This document shows, piece after piece, positions 7,196 to 13,614 of a stretch of DNA of 13,614 nucleotides. The stretch spans positions 1-13,614 of the forward strand of contig DCEG01000033.1 in NCBI GenBank assembly GCA_002316835.1, given 5' to 3'. Each line of letters begins with the position of its first letter. The first letter of the stretch is position 1. Both the position numbers and the translations under genes were made by a program. Below the pieces are notes generated by a model that was given only the letters and a program-made list of their open reading frames with translations, searched no databases and was not told where the DNA came from. Source of the DNA: Bacteroidales bacterium UBA1035. Lineage in GTDB: Bacteria; Bacteroidota; Bacteroidia; Bacteroidales; Dysgonomonadaceae.

Positions 7196-9021
7196 ACCGC
7201 AGATCTGTCAGACGGAATATCAATTGTCTCCAACATCTTATCCAGATTCAAGCTTCGAGCCGAAGCGTCGAATATTTTTCGGTATTCGCCGTTCAGTTTG
7301 TACAGTTCTTCGTGCGAACCGGTTTCCACCAGATGTCCGTCTTTTAACACATGAATAACATCAGCATCAATAATTTGCGACAGCGAATGCGATATTATGG
7401 CAACCGTACGGTTTTCCTTGATAGCATCAAGGCTTTTTTTGATGTGCTCGGTAGCAATGGCATCAAGACTGGCAGTAGGCTCATCGAGGAAAATAACGGG
7501 CGGATTTTTCAAAAAAAGCCTTGCGATGGCAATGCGCTGTTGTTGTCCGCCACTCAGGTTAAACGCATCGGTTTCGTAACCGTCGGGTAATTGCAACACC
7601 TGTTCGTGCAGATAAGCGCTTTTTGAAGCTTCAATAACCTCTTCTTCAGATGCGAAAACATTTCCATACAAGATATTGTCATAAATACTGCCCTTGAAAA
7701 TATGGTTCTTCTGCAATACCAGTCCGATATTTTCGCGCAACGATGCATTTTCATAATCTTCCAGACTAACACCGTCAAGAATGATCTCTCCTGTATCGGG
7801 TTTGTAAAATTTGCAAAGCAAATTAATAAGCGTACTTTTTCCGGCGCCACTTAACCCAACAATTGCCGTTGTTTTTTTACTTTCCAACGTAAGATTTATA
7901 TCGAAAAGCGCCTGTTTACCGTTTGGATAAGTGAAATTTACATTTTTCACTTCGAAATTTCCCTGTACCTTTTTCGCTTCCACTTCGCCGCCGACTTCCA
8001 GTGCTTCATCATTGGATAGCACTTCAAAAAATCCGTCGGCGTAAATTATTGCATCGTTCACCTCATCGTAAATTCGGTGCAACTGTCCGATGGGCGCCGA
8101 CACATTTCGAAACAACATAATATGCATCATAATGGCACCGATACCCATTTGTCCGTCAAGCACTAAAAATACGGTAAGAATGATAATCAGCACAACTCCG
8201 ATTTGCTGAATAAATGATTTCAAACTATCGAATACGTAACTCGTTTGTCTTGTTTGAAGCTGATTATTCAGCATCTCCATCTGCACATCGTATTGCTTTT
8301 TGCCTTCGAGTTTTTCGCGCACAAAGCTCTTAATCACCGTAATTGAATCGATTATATTGATAAGCCCATGATTTTTTCGCTCTCGCTGCCGACGTAAATC
8401 TGTACGCCACCCTTTTAATCTGTTTGCTTGCCGCTGGCTCACGTAGAAGTACAAAGGCACAATGATTGTAGCCATCAATCCCACATACAAATTTGCGTTA
8501 TACATCACAATCAGTGCAATAATTGCTGTGGAAAACAGCGGCAGAATATCGAGAAAGAAATTTTGAACCAACCGGATAAGACTTTCGACTCCACGATTTA
8601 TACGTGTCTGCAACAGACCGGTCTGATTCTCCGGATCGGAGTAAAACTCCATCTTATACTGCAAAATCCTGTCCACAGCCGCTTGCGAAAGATCACTCCC
8701 TACCCTGATGCGGATTTTCTCACCGAAATAACGCTGTCCGAAATGGATTCCGATATTGACCAACTCATTTGCCAGCATAATAGCTGAAATGATTAAGAGC
8801 AACCTAACTCCATTTTCCAAAGGATTCGGTTGTTGCAGCAGCGCATCAACACGGGTAACGGTTTCGTTTACCAATATTGGATTCACCTGCGCTGCAAACG
8901 AGCCGATAAGCGTTAGCAACAACGTACCTGCAATCATCCGCTTATAAGGTTTCACAAACGGCCACAAGTGTCGAAAAAGCTCTTTGAAAGATTGAGAATA
9001 TGATTTTTTGTTGATTTTCAT
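7192..9021 (-). CDS. ABC exporter half-transporter (fused membrane and ATPase domains)
   Basis: This 609-residue protein is a type IV (MsbA/multidrug-like) ABC exporter half that would work as a dimer in the inner membrane. The membrane domain covers about residues 20-330, with hydrophobic segments near 30-45, 72-90, 155-173, 178-195, 273-288 and 293-305. The ATPase domain covers about 355-585 and has every key motif: Walker A GLSGAGKST (Lys395), Q-loop Gln437, signature LSGGQ at 489-493, Walker B with Asp513 and Glu514, D-loop SLD at 518-520, and switch His545. All catalytic residues are present, so it should be active. A short tail follows the ATPase. Substrate cannot be told: lipid, peptide and drug export are all possible. 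It has no partner gene here and diverges from proA. Confidence 0.92.
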   Translation of the reverse strand: MKINKKSYSQSFKELFRHLWPFVKPYKRMIAGTLLLTLIGSFAAQVNPILVNETVTRVDALLQQPNPLENGVRLLLIISAIMLANELVNIGIHFGQRYFGEKIRIRVGSDLSQAAVDRILQYKMEFYSDPENQTGLLQTRINRGVESLIRLVQNFFLDILPLFSTAIIALIVMYNANLYVGLMATIIVPLYFYVSQRQANRLKGWRTDLRRQRERKNHGLINIIDSITVIKSFVREKLEGKKQYDVQMEMLNNQLQTRQTSYVFDSLKSFIQQIGVVLIIILTVFLVLDGQMGIGAIMMHIMLFRNVSAPIGQLHRIYDEVNDAIIYADGFFEVLSNDEALEVGGEVEAKKVQGNFEVKNVNFTYPNGKQALFDINLTLESKKTTAIVGLSGAGKSTLINLLCKFYKPDTGEIILDGVSLEDYENASLRENIGLVLQKNHIFKGSIYDNILYGNVFASEEEVIEASKSAYLHEQVLQLPDGYETDAFNLSGGQQQRIAIARLFLKNPPVIFLDEPTASLDAIATEHIKKSLDAIKENRTVAIISHSLSQIIDADVIHVLKDGHLVETGSHEELYKLNGEYRKIFDASARSLNLDKMLETIDIPSDRSAV

Positions 9022-9066
9022 TGCTCGTTAGACACAATTTATTTAAAGAGTTTAATCCTCAGGAAA

Positions 9067-9074
9067 CAAAAGTA
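9067..9074 (-). promoter_or_regulatory. Candidate -7 box for the ABC exporter
   Basis: The minus strand reads TACTTTTG, an exact TAnnTTTG match, giving a predicted start near 9060 and a leader of about 39 bases. No TTG sits at the expected -33 distance. Confidence 0.45.
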
Positions 9075-9135
9075 GTTGAGAAATCCCTAAATTTAATATT
9101 TTGCACAATATACTGCTTATTTTAGAATAAAATGC

Positions 9136-9143
9136 TACCTTTG
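9136..9143 (+). promoter_or_regulatory. Candidate -7 box for the proABC cluster
   Basis: TACCTTTG matches TAnnTTTG exactly, 29 bases before the proA ATG, predicting a leader of about 23 bases. Just upstream is a small inverted repeat, ATTTTA-GAA-TAAAAT (9119-9133), a possible regulator site. No clear -33 TTG lies at the usual spacing. Confidence 0.5.
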
Positions 9144-9172
9144 CTGCTCAATTTACTTCAATTTCACACAAC

Positions 9173-10360
9173 ATGGTTATCTCCGAAAAAAATAATGTTT
9201 TGATTAATTTGGCTGAATTGCTGAAAAAGAATCGACCCGAAATTCTCCGGCAGAACCAACTCGATATGAATTCTTTTTCCGACATGGACGAGTCGATGCG
9301 AGACCGGCTGAAGGTAGATGAAAACAAAGTGGAAGGGATGATACGGTCACTTCTCGAAGTAGCTTCGCAAGACAATCCTGAAGGAAAGGTGTTATATGAA
9401 TTTATCCGTGAAGACGGCATGAAAGTCGTAAACCGCACTGTTCCATTCGGAACTATTCTCATTATCTACGAATCGCGCCCCGATGTAACGATAGAAGCTG
9501 CCGCAACTGCATTTAAGGCCGGAAATCGCATCTTGCTCAAAGGAGGAAAAGAATCGTTTAACACAAACACTTTTCTTACCGGTTTGTGGCAACAATCGCT
9601 ATCAGAAAATGGATTCGACACTAATTTCGTAGAATATTTGAATCTTTCGCGTGACGAAACTCAAAAACTCATCAAAGAAAACACACGAAACGTCGATATT
9701 ATAATTCCTAGAGGTGGTGACAATCTCATCAACTTTGTAACCGAAAATTCATCGGTTCCGGTGATTGTAAGCGGCCGTGGAAATAACTTTATGTATGTGG
9801 ATGATAATTGCGATACAGAAATGGCTATCCGTCTCATTGTAAACGGAAAAAAGCGGATTAGCGTTTGCAACGCTTTAGACAAGGTATTGATCAACAGAAA
9901 TCTAACCAATCTAAATGATAAAATCACCGACTTCGTTTCGCAACTTAACAATAAAGGAATTGAAGTTTGGGGAAGCAGCGAAATTAGTGAACTAAATACT
10001 TCAATCACAGGGACCGATGATGAGGCGGTGCTTTTTGAAGAATTTATGGCCCCGAAAATATATTTCGCGCTGGTGGATGATTTAAACGAAGCCATAGGCA
10101 TGATAAATCACTATTCTGGCGGACATTCAGCGGTTATCGTTACCAACGACACTGCAAAAGCTGATACTTTTATGCAAAAAGTGAATTGTGCTGCCGTATA
10201 TCACAACGCTTCCACCCGATTTACTGATGGCGGGCAATATGGTGTTGGCGCAGAGATCGCTATCAGCACACAAAAACTTCACTTCCGTGGTCCCATTTGC
10301 GCACAGGAACTGGTTACCAACAAGTGGTTCGTCTACGGCGAAGGACATATCCGCGAATAA
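9173..10360 (+). CDS. proA: Gamma-glutamyl phosphate reductase (ProA)
   Basis: ProA uses NADPH to reduce gamma-glutamyl phosphate to glutamate-5-semialdehyde, the second step of proline synthesis, in the cytosol. The 395 residues show the family order: VPFGTILIIYESRPDVTIEAAATAFKAGN at 90-118, LLKGGKES at 121-128, IIPRGGDNLI at 177-186, catalytic Cys232 in SVCNALDKVLI, and GGQYGVGAEIAISTQKLHFRGP near the C-terminus. It is about 20 residues shorter than E. coli ProA (417). Two usually conserved segments diverge: GRGNNFMYVD at 201-210 replaces the common G-G-CH-YVD, and the NAKTQRP stretch before the catalytic Cys is NGKKRI and one residue shorter. The catalytic Cys remains, so I expect activity. 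It heads the proA-proB-proC cluster. Confidence 0.93.
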   Translation: MVISEKNNVLINLAELLKKNRPEILRQNQLDMNSFSDMDESMRDRLKVDENKVEGMIRSLLEVASQDNPEGKVLYEFIREDGMKVVNRTVPFGTILIIYESRPDVTIEAAATAFKAGNRILLKGGKESFNTNTFLTGLWQQSLSENGFDTNFVEYLNLSRDETQKLIKENTRNVDIIIPRGGDNLINFVTENSSVPVIVSGRGNNFMYVDDNCDTEMAIRLIVNGKKRISVCNALDKVLINRNLTNLNDKITDFVSQLNNKGIEVWGSSEISELNTSITGTDDEAVLFEEFMAPKIYFALVDDLNEAIGMINHYSGGHSAVIVTNDTAKADTFMQKVNCAAVYHNASTRFTDGGQYGVGAEIAISTQKLHFRGPICAQELVTNKWFVYGEGHIRE

Positions 10361-10373
10361 TATTGTTCAAAAA

Positions 10374-10401
10374 GTCTTTAATCTTGGTTCTTGGTTCTAA
10401 C
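10374..10401. repeat. Degenerate heptamer repeats in the proA-proB spacer
   Basis: Within the 49-base spacer, four consecutive seven-base units share a TCT core in fixed register: GTCTTTA (10374), ATCTTGG (10381), TTCTTGG (10388) and TTCTAAC (10395). Read on the other strand they are NNNAGAN units, the same form as the units after phoH. They lie just before the proB start and are not obviously regulatory. Confidence 0.6.
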
Positions 10402-10409
10402 AGTCTGAA

Positions 10410-11177
10410 ATGAAAAATAAACTCGTCATAAAAATAGGTACTTCCACGCTAACGGCGGGAACAAACCGCATATCGTTTGCTGTAATCGAAAGTTTAGCGC
10501 GACAAATCGTAGAACTGAAAAAGAACTTCGATGTTGTCATTGTGTCATCGGGTGCCATTGCCACAGCACGCCAATTCGTGGAAATTAACGGATATCATAA
10601 AAATGTGGACTCCAAGCAGGCAATGGCAGCTATTGGTCAAACTAAATTGATGGAATTATACGACAATATTTTCCGTACGTTCGGATTGAATATCGCACAA
10701 ATCTTGCTCACCTATCGTGATTTTGAGAACGATACGGCCAACGAGAACACCCGAAACACCATCAATAAACTGTGGGAAGTGGATTACATACCCATCGTGA
10801 ACGAAAACGATACAGTTTCCATCGAAGAAATTGTGCTTGGGGACAACGACAAGCTTTCCGCACTGGTGGCGGTTATAACCAATGCTGACCTGCTTATTCT
10901 CGTTTCCGATATTGACGGTATTTACACCTGCAATCCGCACCTGCACCAGGATGCGAAACTGATCACCAACGTTTCAGACCTAAACTCAGTGACCCACTAC
11001 ATTGAAGAAAAGGCATCCACTTTAGGAACCGGTGGGATGTCATCCAAAGTTCATGCTGCCGATATCTGCATGAAAAACGGCGTAGAAATGTGGATTGTGA
11101 ACGGGCAGCGTGCTAACTACATTGTGAAAGCGTTGAACGAGGAAATTCCGTTTACAAAATTTTCCGCAAAGGGTTAA
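10410..11177 (+). CDS. proB: Glutamate 5-kinase (ProB), short form without PUA domain
   Basis: ProB phosphorylates L-glutamate with ATP, the first and usually proline-inhibited step of proline synthesis. The 255 residues comprise the amino-acid kinase domain only. Visible motifs are KIGTSTL at 8-14, VSSGAIA at 45-51, NENDTVS at 131-137, LGDNDKLSALVA at 143-154, and GTGGMSSK at 206-213. E. coli ProB is 367 residues and has a C-terminal PUA domain; that domain is absent here, and the frame stops cleanly. Kinase-only ProB proteins occur in other bacteria, so this is probably a natural short form rather than a truncation. It lies 49 bases after proA and 68 before proC, both spacers made of heptamer-like repeats. 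ATG 10410 is chosen because it begins directly before the conserved first beta strand. Confidence 0.93.
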   Translation: MKNKLVIKIGTSTLTAGTNRISFAVIESLARQIVELKKNFDVVIVSSGAIATARQFVEINGYHKNVDSKQAMAAIGQTKLMELYDNIFRTFGLNIAQILLTYRDFENDTANENTRNTINKLWEVDYIPIVNENDTVSIEEIVLGDNDKLSALVAVITNADLLILVSDIDGIYTCNPHLHQDAKLITNVSDLNSVTHYIEEKASTLGTGGMSSKVHAADICMKNGVEMWIVNGQRANYIVKALNEEIPFTKFSAKG

Positions 11178-11245
11178 GGACAAAGGACATTGAGCGTTGG
11201 GTAAAAAACGCTGAACTTTAAACATTAAAAATCAAACGTTAGAAC
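11176..11245. repeat. Ten-unit heptamer array filling the proB-proC spacer
   Basis: From the last two bases of the proB stop codon to the base before the proC ATG, the sequence divides into exactly ten seven-base units. Examples are AAGGACA (twice, 11176 and 11183), TTGAGCG (11190), CTGAACT (11211), TTAAACA (11218), TCAAACG (11232) and TTAGAAC (11239). A loose consensus is TTRAACN, with C at position six in eight of ten units. The units are too short and degenerate for CRISPR. The function is unknown. Confidence 0.6.
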
Positions 11246-12022
11246 ATGAAATACGGATTTATCGGTTTTGGGAATTTGGCAAAAGCAGTCTATCAAGGTC
11301 TTAAAAGCATGAATAACATACAGTTTGCCTATTTCGACTTAAATAAAAAAGATGTAGAAGTCACTTTTTTCGATAGTATTGAAGATCTTGTCACTTTTGC
11401 CGATGTAATTTGGCTCACCATAAAACCACAAGATATAAAAGGCGTTCTGGAGCAACTGCAAACTTTGCATCTTGAAGATAAATTGATTGTTACACCAGTT
11501 GCAGGAAAACATATTGCATTTATCGAGAATTATGTTGGAAAAGAGCTGCCTATCGTTCGGATAATGCCCAATCTGGCAATGGCTTACCAAAAATCAGTTA
11601 CGGCGTTTGCCACCAATCATCCCGAAAATCCAAGAACTGAAGAAGTTTTCAATGTCCTCTCTAAATTAGGTAAGGCAGTAAAACTCAGCGAAGATGGCTT
11701 CGACTTGTTCACATCTGTTTTTGGAAGCGGTCCGGCATTTATTCTGGCATTCATCCAGATTTTTAAGGATAAGATGCACGAATTCGATCTTCCGGGAAAC
11801 GTTCTCGATGAACTTCTGCTCGGACTTACAGAAGGAACCACTCTTTATTTTGCTGAAAATCAAGCCAATTACAGTATAGAGGAACTTATCCGCAATGTTA
11901 CCAGTAAAGGAGGAACCACCCAAGCTGGATTGGATCATTTCAGAAAACACAATATCGCTAAACATTTCGAAGGTGTGTTGGATGCAGCACGTGATCGATC
12001 GGCACAAATGAGCAAAAATTAA
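11246..12022 (+). CDS. proC: Pyrroline-5-carboxylate reductase (ProC)
   Basis: ProC reduces pyrroline-5-carboxylate to L-proline with NAD(P)H, the last step of the pathway, in the cytosol. The 258 residues are typical in length. The N-terminal Rossmann fold shows GFIGFGNLAKA at 4-14 and IWLTIKPQDI at 55-64, followed by VRIMPNLAM at 104-112. The C-terminal helical dimerisation domain carries FGSGPAFILAF at 159-169 and the family signature VTSKGGTTQAGLDHF at 218-232. All expected motifs are intact. The start follows the heptamer array directly, and there is no recognisable Shine-Dalgarno site. It is the third gene of proABC; the 164-base gap to phoH suggests the transcript ends there, though I see no strong terminator. 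Confidence 0.95.
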   Translation: MKYGFIGFGNLAKAVYQGLKSMNNIQFAYFDLNKKDVEVTFFDSIEDLVTFADVIWLTIKPQDIKGVLEQLQTLHLEDKLIVTPVAGKHIAFIENYVGKELPIVRIMPNLAMAYQKSVTAFATNHPENPRTEEVFNVLSKLGKAVKLSEDGFDLFTSVFGSGPAFILAFIQIFKDKMHEFDLPGNVLDELLLGLTEGTTLYFAENQANYSIEELIRNVTSKGGTTQAGLDHFRKHNIAKHFEGVLDAARDRSAQMSKN

Positions 12023-12116
12023 ATATTTTTCTTTACTCGCATGCCAATCCATCGCTTACTGAATGGGTACTCCGATATTTTCCATATTTTTCACACTGTA
12101 TTTGAAACAAAAATCT

Positions 12117-12139
12117 TTTCTTTGCGTTTATAACAAAGA
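12117..12139 (+). promoter_or_regulatory. Weak promoter-like box and hairpin before phoH
   Basis: TTTCTTTG at 12117-12124 is one mismatch from TAnnTTTG. Its TCTTTG also pairs with CAAAGA at 12134-12139 around a nine-base loop. A second one-mismatch box, TGTATTTG, lies at 12097-12104. The 164-base gap is otherwise AT-rich without clear signals. Confidence 0.25.
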
Positions 12140-12186
12140 TTTATTACCGAAAACAAGTGTGAATCATACCACAAAAAATATTTTAT

Positions 12187-13512
12187 ATGGCTAGCAAGAA
12201 AAATTTTATCATCGACACGAACGTGATTCTTCACGATTACAGTTTTATTGAAAATTTTGAAGAAAACGACATCTACATTCCGTTTGTAGTTCTGGAAGAA
12301 CTCGACAAATTCAAAAAAGGTAACGAACAGATCAATTTCAACGCACGTGCTTTTGTGCGCGAACTCGATTTAATTACCGATGATAATTTGTTTAAACAGG
12401 GCGCCGATTTGGGTGTTGGACGCGGAAAGTTATACATCATAAACAACGTAAAATCGCACGATAAAATTGTTGAAGCCTTTCCTGAAAAAACTCCTGACAA
12501 CCGCATTTTATCAACCGTGCTGGATGTTATTGAAAAACATCCGAAAATGAAATCTATTCTGGTTACCAAAGACATCAATCTGCGCATGAAAGCGCGTTCG
12601 TTGGGTATTCCGGTGGAAGATTATATTAACGACAAGGTGATCGATATCGATGTTTTCGGACACGGAGAGCAGGTTATAGAAGGAATAAGCCCCGATTTGA
12701 TCGATAAAATTTATGCACAACCCACCGGAGTTGATGTAGATGAATTTACTTTCGAGAATCCACTTGTTCCTAATGATTCTTTTGTTTTAAAGAGTGAACG
12801 CAACAGCGTTTTGGCAAGATTTAATCCGTTCACGCACAAAATAATTCGTGTGGATAAAGAACCAAGTTTTGGAATATCACCCCGCAACGCCGAACAAACA
12901 TTTGCACTTGGAGTGTTGAACGATCCGGACATTAAACTGGTGGGGATCACTGGAAAAGCCGGAACGGGGAAGACGTTGCTGGCATTGGCGGCAGCTATGA
13001 AGCAAAGTAAGCAGTATAGCCAGATTCTGCTTGCCCGTCCAATTGTTTCCTTGTCAAACAAAGACTTAGGATACTTACCGGGAGACGAAAAACAAAAAAT
13101 TGCTCCTTATATGCAACCGTTATTCGATAACCTGAACGTGATAAAATCGCAACTTGGACCAAATAGTGCAGAACTGCGCTCAATTGATGAAATGCAGAAG
13201 TCGGGGAAACTCGAAATCGAAGCACTGGCATTTATCCGCGGGCGCAGCCTAAGTGAGACGTATTGTATTATTGACGAAGCACAGAATCTTACTCCGCACG
13301 AAGTAAAAACTATCATCACCCGCGCCGGAGAAGGCACAAAAATGGTTTTCACCGGTGACTTACAACAAATCGATTCGCCTTACCTCGATTCACAATCCAA
13401 CGGATTAGCGTATATGATCGATAAGATGAAAGGACAAAACGTTTTTGCTCACGTTAATCTGGTAAAAGGTGAACGGAGTGAATTATCTGAGTTGGCAAGT
13501 AATCTTTTGTAG
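12187..13512 (+). CDS. PhoH family protein: PIN domain fused to PhoH ATPase
   Basis: This 441-residue cytosolic protein belongs to the PhoH2 (PIN-PhoH, YlaK-like) group, described in mycobacteria as an RNA helicase-ribonuclease. The PIN nuclease domain covers about 5-150, with acidic metal ligands likely at Asp10 (FIIDTNV), Glu37/Glu38 (VVLEELDKF), Asp104 (PDNRIL) and Asp129 (VTKDINLRMKA). The PhoH ATPase covers about 225-440: Walker A GKAGTGKT at 256-263, the family stretch RPIVSLSNKDLGYLPGD at 284-300, Walker B IIDEAQN at 361-367, and FTGDLQQIDSPYLD at 388-401. All catalytic residues are present. It appears to be a single-gene transcript with its own terminator at 13543-13578. Toxin-antitoxin-like versions exist in other phyla, but I see no small antitoxin gene directly upstream. 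Confidence 0.9.
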   Translation: MASKKNFIIDTNVILHDYSFIENFEENDIYIPFVVLEELDKFKKGNEQINFNARAFVRELDLITDDNLFKQGADLGVGRGKLYIINNVKSHDKIVEAFPEKTPDNRILSTVLDVIEKHPKMKSILVTKDINLRMKARSLGIPVEDYINDKVIDIDVFGHGEQVIEGISPDLIDKIYAQPTGVDVDEFTFENPLVPNDSFVLKSERNSVLARFNPFTHKIIRVDKEPSFGISPRNAEQTFALGVLNDPDIKLVGITGKAGTGKTLLALAAAMKQSKQYSQILLARPIVSLSNKDLGYLPGDEKQKIAPYMQPLFDNLNVIKSQLGPNSAELRSIDEMQKSGKLEIEALAFIRGRSLSETYCIIDEAQNLTPHEVKTIITRAGEGTKMVFTGDLQQIDSPYLDSQSNGLAYMIDKMKGQNVFAHVNLVKGERSELSELASNLL

Positions 13513-13515
13513 ATT

Positions 13516-13543
13516 ATAGAATCAAGATTAAAGAATAAAGACA
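13516..13543. repeat. Degenerate heptamer repeats after phoH
   Basis: Four consecutive seven-base units share an AGA core in fixed register: TATAGAA (13516), TCAAGAT (13523), TAAAGAA (13530) and TAAAGAC (13537). They match, in reverse orientation, the units in the proA-proB spacer; TAAAGAC occurs in both. They run directly into the terminator stem. Confidence 0.55.
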
Positions 13544-13578
13544 AAAGCGCATTACACCCAATTTGTAATGCGCTTTTT
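13543..13578 (+). terminator. Intrinsic terminator after phoH
   Basis: A perfect 14-base-pair stem has arms AAAAGCGCATTACA (13543-13556) and TGTAATGCGCTTTT (13564-13577), a seven-base loop, and a T-tract that begins within the right arm. It lies 30 bases after the phoH stop. Because of the A-tract on the left side it could also end transcription from the opposite strand. Confidence 0.9.
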
Positions 13579-13614
13579 AATTATGATTGATGTCAAATCA
13601 AGAAAAAATTATAT

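Noticed and set aside
9661..10101. A 146-codon open frame antisense to proA, rich in Ser and Leu
   Set aside because: It is the mirror of a well-supported proA reading, has no recognisable motif and no promoter-like context.
11176..11245. Regularly spaced repeats considered as a CRISPR array
   Set aside because: The units are seven bases long, degenerate and contiguous, with no spacers of 25-40 bases and no cas genes.
12187..13512. PhoH2 toxin-antitoxin operon
   Set aside because: The 164 bases upstream contain no convincing small open frame on the same strand, so there is no antitoxin candidate.

Overview
The window looks like ordinary chromosomal DNA from a member of the Bacteroidota, probably the Bacteroidia; I cannot place the genus. 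Four signs point there. Several genes have an upstream box matching TAnnTTTG, the -7 element of this phylum's sigma factor. Strong Shine-Dalgarno sites are largely absent. The TonB-dependent receptor has a signal peptide ending in a S-A-K-S-Q type site. The protein families present fit the group. Only the left edge is clearly more AT-rich than the rest.

Layout. Positions 1-1476 hold three small plus-strand genes: an AT-rich unrecognised protein with no good start codon, a DUF1232/YkvA-type membrane protein, and a YeaO-like DUF488 protein. mntP (manganese efflux) lies convergent to these on the minus strand and diverges from the next block. That block (2217-6706) is a probable operon: a secreted cytochrome c-PQQ sugar dehydrogenase fusion, a TonB-dependent receptor overlapping it by one base, and a glycosyltransferase-like protein 24 bases further on. 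A 279-base gap follows, with a large imperfect hairpin of REP type. Then come a small DUF2945 protein and a convergent ABC exporter half-transporter. Divergent from the exporter is the complete proline pathway from glutamate, proA-proB-proC. The window closes with a PIN-PhoH ATPase and a textbook intrinsic terminator.

How the genes work together. ProB phosphorylates glutamate, ProA reduces the product to glutamate semialdehyde, and ProC reduces the cyclised pyrroline-5-carboxylate to proline. The dehydrogenase needs PQQ, and the receptor coupled to it resembles the E. coli PQQ importer PqqU (YncD) in several motifs. I therefore read 2217-5665 as a PQQ-scavenging and sugar-oxidation module. 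No PQQ biosynthesis gene is visible here.

The least expected non-coding signal is a seven-base periodicity in the spacers. The proA-proB spacer, the whole proB-proC spacer (ten units ending exactly at the proC start codon) and the region after phoH are built from degenerate heptamers of one family. I found no CRISPR array, transposase, tRNA or rRNA, and no clearly new multi-gene system.
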